Assembly (NCBI GenBank): GCA_902782225.1
Contig: CACZMF010000005.1
Span: 62,001-126,000, forward strand
Length of the DNA: 64,000 nucleotides
Reading direction: 5' to 3'
DNA from: an uncultured Bacteroidia bacterium
Lineage (GTDB): Bacteria; Bacteroidota; Bacteroidia; Bacteroidales; UBA932
This document shows, in pieces, positions 49,354 through 58,246 of the stretch. The position numbers were made by a program, and so were the translations under genes. Under the pieces are notes generated by a model, which saw only the letters and a list, made by a program, of their open reading frames with translations, ran no database searches and had not been told where the DNA came from. Position 1 is the first letter of the stretch. Each line of letters begins with the position of its first letter.

Positions 49354-50184
49354 TTAAAGAAAATTGCAACAATCAGGATTATAGCACCTTCCGCCCACGA
49401 AACCAAGTGCACTGATGGCGGCGGTCTCCTCAGCATCCAGCCGTATGGAGGCAGCCGCAAGATTTTCCACTATCCTGGACGGGGTCACGGACTTGCAGAG
49501 CGGAATCACCCCGCAGGCCAGCACCCACGCTAGCACGACCTGCGCCGGCGTCACTCCCCTGCGGCCGGCAATGCCGGCAATGACCGGATGCGAAAGCGCC
49601 TCCCCCTTTATCAGGGGTGCCCACGCCTCCACTGCCATCCCGTGCTCCCGGCAGAAATCCAGGCAGTCGCGCTGCATCCAGCCCGGATGGAACTCGATCT
49701 GGTCCACCATAGGGGCTATTTCGGCTTCATCAAGCAGCGGCATTATGTGCCTGGGCATGAAATTGCTGAGTCCGATCGCGCGCACGCGACCCTCTTTATA
49801 CAGGCGCTCGAACGCACGCCAGGTGCCGGCATTGATCTCCCTCCAATTGTCGTAGAAGAAGGGGGACGCCGGCCAGTGGATAAGATACAGGTCAAGGTAG
49901 TCCAGCCCGAGCGCTTCCATCGAACGGTCGAAAGCGCGCAGGGTGCTGTCGTAGCCGCGTTCGGAGTTCCAGAGTTTGGTGGTCACGAATATCTCTTTCC
50001 TCGGAACGCCGGACTCGCGCACTGCGGCCCCGACTTCCGCTTCGTTGCGGTAGAAAGCAGCTGTGTCCACATGCCTCCAGCCGCAGCGAAGCGCGCATAG
50101 CACTGAGTCCTTAGTGTCTTCAGGCGGCATCTTGTAGGTGCCGAATCCCATCGCGGGGATCTCTACTCCATTGCTGAGTTTCAT
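49354..50184 (-). CDS. Aldo/keto reductase
   Basis: 276 residues from ATG 50184 (5 bases after the GH31 stop); the longer frame to 50298 would run into GH31. NADPH-dependent (beta/alpha)8 oxidoreductase with the tetrad Asp (HVDTAAFY), Tyr, Lys (VTTKLWN) and His (LYLIHWP), GLSNF, QIEFHPG and the cofactor motif IPLCKSVTPSRI. Closest in style to 2,5-diketo-gluconate reductase-like AKRs. Substrate unknown; the neighbouring GH31 suggests sugar metabolism. Confidence 0.93.
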   Translation of the reverse strand: MKLSNGVEIPAMGFGTYKMPPEDTKDSVLCALRCGWRHVDTAAFYRNEAEVGAAVRESGVPRKEIFVTTKLWNSERGYDSTLRAFDRSMEALGLDYLDLYLIHWPASPFFYDNWREINAGTWRAFERLYKEGRVRAIGLSNFMPRHIMPLLDEAEIAPMVDQIEFHPGWMQRDCLDFCREHGMAVEAWAPLIKGEALSHPVIAGIAGRRGVTPAQVVLAWVLACGVIPLCKSVTPSRIVENLAAASIRLDAEETAAISALGFVGGRCYNPDCCNFL

Positions 50185-50188
50185 AGGC

Positions 50189-52588
50189 TTACATCTGAAT
50201 TTCGACGGTGAGCGGCTGGGATGCCGGGGATTCGGGAAGCGTGACGAAGGCCTTGCCGCCGCCCACGCACACGGCATCCGAAGGCAGGGCGGCGCCATTC
50301 AGGCGCACTGCCGCAGGAGCCTTGTTCACCCCCTCCAGCACGACGCTGATGCAGCGGCCGGCGGGAGCCCCATCGTAGCTGCCTTCACGCGCGCCAATCT
50401 TCAGCACGGTCTTGCGTCCGGCCACGGTCTTTTCAATGAGGGTGGTGGCGAAATCCCTGACGTAGCTCTGGGAAATGCCGTCGTCTTCATAATGCACAAT
50501 CCTGCATGGAGCGCTGCCGGGCACAACCATCAGGCGCAGTCCGCTCTCCTGTTCCTGCAGGTTGCGTATGCCTTCGGGAGCCATTGGAATCACGGCACCG
50601 GCACGCACGAACCAGGGATTCTGGTCAATGGTGTACTTAAGCTTATACAATTTGCCGCCGCGGAGCAGTCCGCCGTGGGCGCAGTCGTACCACTCGCCCT
50701 TGGGCAGCCACACGTCACGTTCCGCCACACCGTCCTCCCCGCAGGGTTCGGTGATGGCCGTGGCCAGGATATTGTCGCCGAAGAAGTACTCTTCGTTCCA
50801 TTTGTAGGCCTCTTCCTGCTCCGGATAATAATAGTATAGCGGCCGGCACATGGAAACTCCGGTCTCCGTGGCCTGGTGCGCAGCGTCGTAGATGTAGGGA
50901 CTCAGGTCGTAGCGCAGCCTGATGGCCGCCTTGAGGTGCTCATAATATTCGGGGAATATCCATATACGGCAGTCCAGATTCGCATCCTGCGTGGCGTGCG
51001 TCTTGAAAATGGGGGTGAACACGCCGAACTGCATCCAGCGGGTGTAGAGTTCAGCATTGCGCGGGCCTCTTTTGGCCTTGTCCTGCTGGTGCCCTCCGAT
51101 GTCGTGGCCCCAGTAGCCGTAACCGACGTTGGAGGCAGTGGAAGTGAAGTACGGCAGGAACTTCAGCACCGACCATTCTGAATAAGTGTCACCGGAGAAG
51201 CCCAGCTGGTAGCGGTGGCTTCCCAGTCCGCCCCAGCGGTGGTAAATGAGCGGACGCGGGGCATGCAGGCCCTGGGAGCGGGTCTGGCGAAGCTTATCGT
51301 TCCAGAAAGCATAATTGCACCAGAAGGTGTTGGAAAGGTCCTTGACATACTTGCTTTCACGCCACTGCTGCCAGTCGAGCCACCAGAAATCCACTCCCTG
51401 CTTCTCCAGGGGACGGATCACGGAATTGAAGTATGCGTCCGCCCAGGCCTGCTGGTCGAGGCGGAAGGGCACGGGCGCGCGCCAGCCGGGCTTGCCGGAC
51501 GGCTCCTTGTTGCCCTTGAACGTGTAGCCTCCTTCGGGATAAATGTAGCCCTGAGGGCCGTCGTAATCGTCCGTACGCGAGAGGTAATCGGCAACGAAAC
51601 GCTCGTAGCAGTCTTCATAGGGACGGATTCCCGATGCGGGGTGGAGGTTCAGCGCGGTCTTGAATCCTTTGGCGTGGAGGTCGCTTAGAAGCCCTTCGGG
51701 ATCGGGTATGAGGTCACGGTCCCAGGTGTAGCCGGTCCAGCCGCGGCGCTGGTCGAATTCATCGTGGCCGGTGCGCTTGTCCAGGGGCTTCCAGGTCTCG
51801 TGCCAGTCCATGTCGATGATGAACACGTCCGCCGGAATGTCGCGGGAGCGCATATCGTCGGCAAGCTGAAGCATCTCATCGTCGGTGTATATCCAGTAAC
51901 GGCTCCACCAGTAGCCGAATACGTACTTAGGAGGCAGGGGGATGACGCCTGCAATCCTGGTGAAGTCATTCAGCGCTGCGAGGTAGTCGTGCCCGTAGGC
52001 GAAAATGTACCAGTCGATACACTCCCCTTCCGGCCTTTCGCAGACCCACTCGCCCCAGTCGGAGGAATCCTTTTCGAAGAGGTGGCGGGAGCTTTCATCG
52101 ATCACTGCCCAGCCGTCGCGGGAGAGGATTCCGTCCTCAAGTTCCTTTTCGCGGTGGCTCAGGCGGTCGAAGCCCTTGCAGCCGTCGAGCGTGCGGGTGG
52201 TGCCCTTAAGGTTGCCGGTCGCGGCGTCGCCGGGATGCCAGGTGACGGTCTTGCCGCCAAGTTTGAAACTGACACTCAGGTTGTCAGGGGCGAACTTTCC
52301 GCCCTTGTAGGAGAGGGTCAGCCCGGAGGTCTTGATGGTGACTCCGTCCCCTTTGCGATCCGCCTTGAAAGACGGCACGGGCAGGTTGCGGTTGATGACC
52401 GCAAGGCTTGCGCGGTCTTCAAACTTGCCGTCCGCCGCCCACTCCATACGTACCAGGCGGTCAGTCAGGACTGTGAAACGGGCATTGCCGCAGACTACTG
52501 TCGCACCCGGTGCGGCAACCGGGTCACTCTGCGCCCTGCCGGCCACCCCGGCCATGAGCACAAGCATCAAACATATTATTCTTTTCAT
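50189..52588 (-). CDS. GH31-family alpha-glycosidase, secreted
   Basis: 799 residues with a signal peptide (MLVLMAGVAGRAQ). N-terminal beta-sandwich (galactose-mutarotase-like), catalytic barrel with KYVFGYWWSRYWIY, nucleophile region DFWWLDWQQW (Asp405) and acid/base region SGDTYSEWS (Asp467), then distal beta domains with the DUF5110-like part (LPKGEWYD). GH31 includes alpha-glucosidases, alpha-xylosidases and others; the WLDWQQ variant is not enough to decide. Co-directional with the reductase; 149 bases separate it from the FAD oxidoreductase upstream. Confidence 0.93.
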   Translation of the reverse strand: MKRIICLMLVLMAGVAGRAQSDPVAAPGATVVCGNARFTVLTDRLVRMEWAADGKFEDRASLAVINRNLPVPSFKADRKGDGVTIKTSGLTLSYKGGKFAPDNLSVSFKLGGKTVTWHPGDAATGNLKGTTRTLDGCKGFDRLSHREKELEDGILSRDGWAVIDESSRHLFEKDSSDWGEWVCERPEGECIDWYIFAYGHDYLAALNDFTRIAGVIPLPPKYVFGYWWSRYWIYTDDEMLQLADDMRSRDIPADVFIIDMDWHETWKPLDKRTGHDEFDQRRGWTGYTWDRDLIPDPEGLLSDLHAKGFKTALNLHPASGIRPYEDCYERFVADYLSRTDDYDGPQGYIYPEGGYTFKGNKEPSGKPGWRAPVPFRLDQQAWADAYFNSVIRPLEKQGVDFWWLDWQQWRESKYVKDLSNTFWCNYAFWNDKLRQTRSQGLHAPRPLIYHRWGGLGSHRYQLGFSGDTYSEWSVLKFLPYFTSTASNVGYGYWGHDIGGHQQDKAKRGPRNAELYTRWMQFGVFTPIFKTHATQDANLDCRIWIFPEYYEHLKAAIRLRYDLSPYIYDAAHQATETGVSMCRPLYYYYPEQEEAYKWNEEYFFGDNILATAITEPCGEDGVAERDVWLPKGEWYDCAHGGLLRGGKLYKLKYTIDQNPWFVRAGAVIPMAPEGIRNLQEQESGLRLMVVPGSAPCRIVHYEDDGISQSYVRDFATTLIEKTVAGRKTVLKIGAREGSYDGAPAGRCISVVLEGVNKAPAAVRLNGAALPSDAVCVGGGKAFVTLPESPASQPLTVEIQM

Positions 52589-52663
52589 TATACAACAAAT
52601 TATTCTTGGAGCAGATGGTTTGGATGTGTTAAGCAGAAGACCGTCTTTCGGGCGCAGCCCGAT

Positions 52664-52720
52664 TCAGGGGGTTTCGGGGGGAACGCCCCCCGTCCCTTGG
52701 GGGTGCAGGGGGATAATAGT
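52664..52720 (-). repeat. Dispersed G/C-rich repeat, copy 2 of 3
   Basis: On the minus strand it starts ACTATTATCCCCCTGCACCC and continues AAGGGACGGGGGGCGTTCCC, CCCGAAACCCCCTGA, close to copy 1 at 2319-2374. It follows directly on a palindrome formed by the end of the FAD oxidoreductase gene. Confidence 0.8.
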
Positions 52721-52757
52721 ATCAAGCTGAAGACCGTTCATCGGTCTTCAGCTTGAT
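52721..52757. repeat. Palindrome at the end of the FAD oxidoreductase gene
   Basis: 16-bp perfect arms (CGGTCTTCAGCTTGAT at 52742-52757 and its reverse complement at 52721-52736) with a 5-base loop that contains part of the stop codon. As in copies 1 and 3, the G-rich repeat begins right where the mirror copy of the upstream sequence ends. No T tract. Confidence 0.85.
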
Positions 52758-54576
52758 GCCCAGTTCTGTCAACTTGGTGATAGAACTGGGTATAGGGCAC
52801 GTCGGTGCGGCCGGCACCCTTCTTCATCAGGGCCACAAGATCGGCGAAGTTGGTCTTGTAGATGTCGCGGGGCAGGAGCTTCTTTGCCACGCAAATGCTG
52901 GCGGCGAGACCCACCACTTCGCCCATCATGGCGCAGGTGCGCATCACGCGCACCGAGCCCAGGGCTATGTGGGTGACGCTGATGTCGCGGCCGGCCATGA
53001 ACATATTGGGCACATCGGCGCTGTAGAAGCAGCGGTACGGCAGGGCGTACGGGTCGATGGGGGTGAGCTTGCCTATCGACATCCACTCGGCACCGGGATA
53101 CTTGCCGGCGTTGCGCGGATCGGGATAGTGCTGGTCGATGCGCCAGGTGGTGGTGCAGGTGCCGTCTTCATAGGGGATGGGGCGGGTGAGGTCCTGTTCG
53201 CGCAGGATGAGGTCTCCCACTATGCGGCGGCTTTCGCGCTTGCCGCTGACGTGCGAGACCCAGGTCAGGTGCGTGCACTCCCAGTCCTCCTTCTTGGCAA
53301 GGCGGTTCTTGCAATAGGAGAAGGTGCTGTAGGCCACGTACATACCGTAGTCACGTATCTTCTCGGCATCGGCTATCTGGTCGTCGTTCATGCCCACTTC
53401 CCAGTACCAGTTGGCGCGATGGACGGGCTCCACGGTCTCCTCGTCGAGTTTCAGGCCCCAGTCGAGGCTGTCCGGGAAGCTGCAGGGGGTGTTCCAGTCT
53501 TCGCAGTACCATTCGATGCTCACGCCCATCGTGTAGCCGTCGGCCTTTTCGGGCGCAAGGCTCTCGCCGAATTCCTCGCGGGCCTCGCGTCCCATCATCG
53601 TGCGGGCACCCGCCATCACGGCAAGATGGGCGTCGCCGGTGCAGTCGGAGAACACGTAGCCGCCTATGCGGATGCGGTCCTGCCTGGTGGCCTCGACGGC
53701 TTCCACTGCGGCGATCCTGCCGTCCTTCATCTCCACCTTGTCCACGGTGTAGCCGGCGAAAAGCGTGATGTTGGGCTCGGCCGCGATGACGTCCCACTTC
53801 TTCCAGTCCTGGTAGTGGTGGGCACCGCGGGCGTTGCCGTATCGGTCGGGGCCTATTTCGTTAAGTATGTAGCCCAGAGACGGATAGGGAGGCATATTGA
53901 TCTGGCCTCCAAGGCCGACGCGCACCTCGGAGCTGTTGTTGCCGCCGAGGATATAGCGGTCCTGGATCAGGGCCACGCGGGAGCCGTTGCGGGCGGCGGC
54001 GATGGCTGCGCAGAGGCCGGACATTCCCGCCCCCACGATGACGAAGTCAAAGTCGCCCTTGTCCACCACCGGCTCGGGCAGAAGCTCGGTCCGGAGAGCC
54101 TTGTAGGCTTCGACCCCGGCGCCGGGAGCCTCGCCGGAAGTGGTCAGGAGAACCGCGTCGCAGCGGCCGTCCAGGCCGGTGAGGTCGTGGATGGAGAGTT
54201 CGTGCTCCCCTGCCTTGAGCTCGTATTCACCGCCCTTCTGCCAGTACCACGCTGCGCGCTCGGGACGTGTAGCCCCCGGGCAACCGGTGCCGAACTCGGC
54301 AGGATCGGCCTTGCCGTCCAGGCAGACCTGGAAAATGCCGGGGGTCTTGCCCTCGGACCAGAAAGCCGTCCAGTTCTTAGTGCGGACCCAAAGGGTGTAG
54401 CGGCCGTCTTTTTCGATGTTTATGCGGGTCGAGGGATCGTTTTTCAGGGGCTCGCCCAGGCCGTGGGCAAGGAGATAGCTGGATCCCATTTGCAGCACAA
54501 ACTGCTGCTCCACGGTCCAGTCGCCCAGCGAATCGAAACGCGTGGCGAGGACCATCAGAGAATTTGTTTTATCCAT
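52738..54576 (-). CDS. FAD-dependent oxidoreductase with N-terminal beta-rich domain
   Basis: 612 residues without a clear signal peptide. About 1-165 is a beta-sandwich like golvesin or carbohydrate-binding domains (GRYTLWVRTKNW, ELKAGEHELSIHDL). The rest is an FAD-dependent oxidoreductase of the PF12831 type: FVIVGAGMSGLCAAIAAARNGSRV (Rossmann GxGxxG, split by charge), GGNNSSEVRVGLGG, FSDCTGDAHLAVMAG and ALGSVRVMRTCAMMGEVVG. Such enzymes occur in sugar-degradation loci of this phylum; the substrate is unknown. The last codons lie in a palindrome. Confidence 0.85.
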   Translation of the reverse strand: MDKTNSLMVLATRFDSLGDWTVEQQFVLQMGSSYLLAHGLGEPLKNDPSTRINIEKDGRYTLWVRTKNWTAFWSEGKTPGIFQVCLDGKADPAEFGTGCPGATRPERAAWYWQKGGEYELKAGEHELSIHDLTGLDGRCDAVLLTTSGEAPGAGVEAYKALRTELLPEPVVDKGDFDFVIVGAGMSGLCAAIAAARNGSRVALIQDRYILGGNNSSEVRVGLGGQINMPPYPSLGYILNEIGPDRYGNARGAHHYQDWKKWDVIAAEPNITLFAGYTVDKVEMKDGRIAAVEAVEATRQDRIRIGGYVFSDCTGDAHLAVMAGARTMMGREAREEFGESLAPEKADGYTMGVSIEWYCEDWNTPCSFPDSLDWGLKLDEETVEPVHRANWYWEVGMNDDQIADAEKIRDYGMYVAYSTFSYCKNRLAKKEDWECTHLTWVSHVSGKRESRRIVGDLILREQDLTRPIPYEDGTCTTTWRIDQHYPDPRNAGKYPGAEWMSIGKLTPIDPYALPYRCFYSADVPNMFMAGRDISVTHIALGSVRVMRTCAMMGEVVGLAASICVAKKLLPRDIYKTNFADLVALMKKGAGRTDVPYTQFYHQVDRTGHQAEDR

Positions 54577-54578
54577 GT

Positions 54579-55070
54579 CTATAGAAATGAGTATTTAATT
54601 ACCAGCCAAGCCATTACCCCGGCCGTTATGAGCTTGAGGCCGGTGCCGAGGAGGAAGCCGAGGAAAGCGCCTGCGCCGGCCTTAAATGCCGACCAGACAC
54701 CCTTGTTGTTGACGAGGAGCTCGCCGAGGAAGGCGCCGATGAGGGACCCCATGATCATGCCCACCGGCGTCATGAACATTCCGACGACAAGACCGATGAG
54801 CGCACCGGTCGAAGCCGCTTTGTGGCCGCCCGTCATCTGCGTGGTCTTCACGGGGATTATATAGTCCAGGACAGTCACGATCACGGTCACGGCAAGCCAG
54901 ATGAGCAAGCAAGCGGTAGTCATAGGATCCGGCTTGTCGCCCACCCTGCCGGCGAAATACGCCAGAAGCATGCCGACCCAGCTCAGAGGAGGCCCCGGAA
55001 GGCCCGGAACCACACTTCCGACTATGCCCAGGATGGCAAAAATTATCGCAAAGACTATGAGTGCAACCAT
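54579..55070 (-). CDS. DUF456-family membrane protein
   Basis: 163 residues with four hydrophobic helices (about 4-25, 48-70, 85-120, 140-160) and the DUF456 hallmarks VPGLPGPPLSWVG, DYIIPVKTTQMTGGHKAASTGALIG and GAFLGELL. Function unknown. Two bases separate its stop from the start of the FAD oxidoreductase, so the two share a transcript. Divergent from the second FAD oxidoreductase. Confidence 0.92.
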   Translation of the reverse strand: MVALIVFAIIFAILGIVGSVVPGLPGPPLSWVGMLLAYFAGRVGDKPDPMTTACLLIWLAVTVIVTVLDYIIPVKTTQMTGGHKAASTGALIGLVVGMFMTPVGMIMGSLIGAFLGELLVNNKGVWSAFKAGAGAFLGFLLGTGLKLITAGVMAWLVIKYSFL

Positions 55071-55094
55071 ACTGCGAATTTAACAATTATTTCA

Positions 55095-55102
55095 TATTTT
55101 TG
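55095..55102 (+). promoter_or_regulatory. Promoter -7 box of the oxidoreductase-phosphoesterase-symporter operon
   Basis: TATTTTTG fits TAnnTTTG, 8 bases before the ATG at 55111. The minus-strand DUF456 gene has the weaker match TAAATTCG in the same 40-base gap. Confidence 0.45.
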
Positions 55103-55110
55103 TAGCAGTT

Positions 55111-56499
55111 ATGAAAAAGATAACCTGCAACAGCAGCGTGCCCGTTGTCGCAAACTACGACGTGGTGGTCTGCGGCGGCGGCCCTGCCGGATTCATCGCT
55201 GCAATCGCAGCGGCAAGGTGCGGAGCCCGCACGGCCCTGGTCGAGCGCTACGGCTTTCTCGGCGGCATGGCGACGGCCGGAATAGTAGCCCCCCTGAGCG
55301 TCTTCACCTACAACGGCGAAAAGGTCATAGGAGGCATCCCCTGGGAGTTCTGCGAGCGCCTTCAGCAGATGGGCGGCGGGCTCATCGAGAAGCCCCTTGG
55401 CAACGTGGCCTTCGAGCCCGAGCTCTACAAGCTTTGCTGCCAGCGCATGGTCCTCGAAGCCGGGGTCACGCTCCATCTGCACTCTTCTCTAAGCGGCGTC
55501 CGGACAAGTTCCGACGGGCGGATCGAGGCCATAATCATCAACAACAAAAACGGCACCGAGGCCATCGAAGCCAAGGTTTACATAGACTGCACGGGCGACG
55601 GCGACCTGGCCTATATGGCAGGCGTGCCGATGCAGCCCGACGAAGGCAAGCCGCTCCAGCCCCTGTCGTCCTACTTCGTGCTCGGCGGCGTGGACACCTC
55701 CACTCCCCGGATGCAGGCCGCAATTCACCACAACCGCCAGGGTGTCAACTGCCAGTGCGAAGAGATACGCGCCGAACTGCTGGCCCACAAGGAGGAATGG
55801 GGCATCCCCGAATTCGGCGGCCCGTGGTTCTGCACCACCCTGCAGCCAGGCGTGGTCACGGTCAATATGACCCGCACCGCCGGCAATGCCGTCGACAACG
55901 CCGACCTCACCCGCGCCGAGTGCGAACTGCGAGAGCAGGTGTTCCTGATGGCGCGCGTGCTCAGTGACCACTTCCCAGAATTCAAGCACAGTTACGTCAG
56001 CGCCGTTGCGGTGCAGGCCGGCGTGCGTGAGACCCGCCGCATCAAGGGAGCGCACACCATTACGGCTCAGGAATACGTGAGCGCCTTCCACTACCCCGAC
56101 TCCGTGTCCCGCGGCGCCCATCCCATCGACATCCACGTGGCCAAAGGCGCTTCGCAGAACATCACCTTCCTGAAGACGCCGGCCTACGTGCCATACCGGG
56201 CGCTCTACTCCCCCGGTTTCGGCAACCTGCTCGTCGCCGGCCGCTGCATCAGCGCCGACAAGACGGCATTCGCCTCGCTGCGCGTGCAGGCCTCCTGCAT
56301 GGGCACCGGCCAGGCAGCAGGAGTCGCCGCCGCCCTCGCCGCCGCCGGCAGCAGGAGCGTCTCCGACGTCGACATCGCATCCCTGACCGCCCGCCTGCGC
56401 AAGATCGGCGCCGTCCTCGGTGGCGCCCAACCCCCTGAGCCGCAGCCACTTGCACAATCTGCCCGCGCGGAAAATGATGCAGGCAAAATCAATATATGA
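55111..56499 (+). CDS. FAD-dependent oxidoreductase (PF12831 type)
   Basis: 462 residues. Begins with a Rossmann FAD motif (YDVVVCGGGPAGFIAAIAAA), then YGFLGGMATAGIV, FIDCTGDGD-type motif (YIDCTGDGDLAYMAG), RETRRIKG, and a C-terminal NLLVAGRCISADKTAF...ASCMGTGQAAGVAAAL. A shorter relative of the enzyme at 52738, lacking its N-terminal domain. First gene of a plus-strand run with the phosphoesterase, symporter and secreted protein. Reaction not known. Confidence 0.88.
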   Translation: MKKITCNSSVPVVANYDVVVCGGGPAGFIAAIAAARCGARTALVERYGFLGGMATAGIVAPLSVFTYNGEKVIGGIPWEFCERLQQMGGGLIEKPLGNVAFEPELYKLCCQRMVLEAGVTLHLHSSLSGVRTSSDGRIEAIIINNKNGTEAIEAKVYIDCTGDGDLAYMAGVPMQPDEGKPLQPLSSYFVLGGVDTSTPRMQAAIHHNRQGVNCQCEEIRAELLAHKEEWGIPEFGGPWFCTTLQPGVVTVNMTRTAGNAVDNADLTRAECELREQVFLMARVLSDHFPEFKHSYVSAVAVQAGVRETRRIKGAHTITAQEYVSAFHYPDSVSRGAHPIDIHVAKGASQNITFLKTPAYVPYRALYSPGFGNLLVAGRCISADKTAFASLRVQASCMGTGQAAGVAAALAAAGSRSVSDVDIASLTARLRKIGAVLGGAQPPEPQPLAQSARAENDAGKINI

Positions 56500-56527
56500 T
56501 TGACACACAAGAAATTACGCGCCACAC

Positions 56528-58240
56528 ATGAAAAGGATTATCATCATACTGCTGCTGGCAATGGCCATCGCGCCGGCTACGGAAGCCAGACAGAAGCTGC
56601 CGAAGGGCTGCACCGTCTGGGGCCAGGTGCTGAAAGACGGTACGCCCATGCAGGGCGTCGTGGTCTCGGACGGCGCCGAACTTGCCACCACCGACAAAAA
56701 GGGCTTCTACTACCTGAAATCGGCCAAGCGCGAGGGCAGCGTGTTCGTGAGCATACCCAGCTGCACGGAAGTCGAGACCACCGACGGAATGCCGGCATTC
56801 TGGCAGCGGCTCACCGGGCCTGAAGGCACGGCCGAGCGCCACGATTTCACGCTGACCGGCGTGGACAACACCAACTACACCCTGATAGCCATTTCCGACA
56901 TCCACCTGGCCAACCTGTTCGACGACATGCTCCAGTTCAAGGAGGTCTTCATGCCCCGCTTCCGCGAGGAAGTCGAAAAGGCGAAGCCCCGCGGGCCGGT
57001 GTACTGCCTCAACTGCGGCGACAGCGTCTATGACCGCTACTGGTATGAGTACGGATACTCCATCGAGTGCTTTCCCAAGACGCTGGCTGACTGCAAGTTC
57101 CCTGTGCCCATGTTCCACGTCATGGGCAACCACGACAACGACGGCGGCACAGCACGCGAAGGCGACGTCGATTTCAATGCCGCCGAACGCTACCGCCGCA
57201 CAATGGGCCCCACCCACTACTCATTCAATCTCGGACGCGAGCACTACATAGTCCTTGACAACATAGTCTACCGCAACAGCGAAGGCCGTATAGACAGCTA
57301 CGAAGGCATCACCGGCAAGCGCGACCACGACCACTACTTCACCGCCGACCAGCTGGAATGGATGAAGAAGGACCTGGCCACCGTCAAGGACAAGGACGCC
57401 CCGCTGATAGTGGCGTTCCACTGCCCCATTATGCGCTACAAGGGAGGATTCACCGGAAACGCCATCAACCACCACCTCCAGTGCGCCGGCGGCGGAGAGG
57501 AGGAACTCTTCAACGAGTTCACAGCCCTGCTGAAAGGTTTCCCCGACGTGCACTTCATCTCCGGGCATTCCCATCAGAATATGCTCTGCTACGGTTCCGA
57601 CGACACATCCACCTATCCCAATATCTCCAACATAGTGGAACACAACATTTCCGGAGTCTGCGGCTGCTGGTGGCAGCCGGCGGCGCACGGCGGCCTCACC
57701 CTCGCCCCCGACGGCGGCCCCGCCGGCTTCGAGGTGTTCCCGTTCGAAAGGGACAGGATGCAGTGGTACTTCGTGTCCATCGACGACGGCGCAGGGCAGC
57801 AGTTCCGCGTGTTCGACATGAATGCCGTGCGCGACTACTACAACAACGACGGAGCCGTGCAGGCCATGCTGAAGCACTACGACAAGCGCACCCGCTACGA
57901 CCAGATCGAAGACAACATGCTGCTGATCAACGTCTGGGCATGGGAGAGCAAATGGAAGATAAGCGTCACCGAAAATGGCGTAGAACTGCCCGTGAAGCAC
58001 AAGAAGGCCGAGAATCCGCAGTTCACCATCGACTACTACCTGCCGAAGGCCGCCTGGGACGACAATTCCAAGAGCCGCTGGCCGTCCAAATACAACGAAC
58101 CTGGATATAAGCCCCACTATTTCTGGGCCAAGGCATCATCGCCTAACAGTACCGTAGTGGTCAAGGTCACCGACAGCTTCGGGCAGGAATACATACAGAC
58201 CGTGGAGCGCCCGAAGCCTTTCGGCAAGAAAATGAGATAG
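56528..58240 (+). CDS. Secreted calcineurin-like phosphoesterase with flanking beta domains
   Basis: 570 residues with a signal peptide. A small N-terminal carboxypeptidase-like domain (GCTVWGQVLKDGTPMQGVVV, about 25-110) precedes the metallophosphoesterase core with its metal-binding motifs in order: ISDIHLAN, NCGDSVYD, MGNHDND, FHCPIM and GHSHQN. A C-terminal calcineurin-C-like domain (about 400-565) follows. Periplasmic hydrolysis of a phosphomonoester or diester is likely. The downstream symporter (6 bases away) may import the product. Confidence 0.9.
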   Translation: MKRIIIILLLAMAIAPATEARQKLPKGCTVWGQVLKDGTPMQGVVVSDGAELATTDKKGFYYLKSAKREGSVFVSIPSCTEVETTDGMPAFWQRLTGPEGTAERHDFTLTGVDNTNYTLIAISDIHLANLFDDMLQFKEVFMPRFREEVEKAKPRGPVYCLNCGDSVYDRYWYEYGYSIECFPKTLADCKFPVPMFHVMGNHDNDGGTAREGDVDFNAAERYRRTMGPTHYSFNLGREHYIVLDNIVYRNSEGRIDSYEGITGKRDHDHYFTADQLEWMKKDLATVKDKDAPLIVAFHCPIMRYKGGFTGNAINHHLQCAGGGEEELFNEFTALLKGFPDVHFISGHSHQNMLCYGSDDTSTYPNISNIVEHNISGVCGCWWQPAAHGGLTLAPDGGPAGFEVFPFERDRMQWYFVSIDDGAGQQFRVFDMNAVRDYYNNDGAVQAMLKHYDKRTRYDQIEDNMLLINVWAWESKWKISVTENGVELPVKHKKAENPQFTIDYYLPKAAWDDNSKSRWPSKYNEPGYKPHYFWAKASSPNSTVVVKVTDSFGQEYIQTVERPKPFGKKMR

Positions 58241-58246
58241 GCGCCT

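Noticed and set aside
52753-54864. 703-codon open frame opposite the FAD oxidoreductase
   Set aside because: Antisense shadow without signal, domain or ribosome binding site; the real gene carries FAD motifs.
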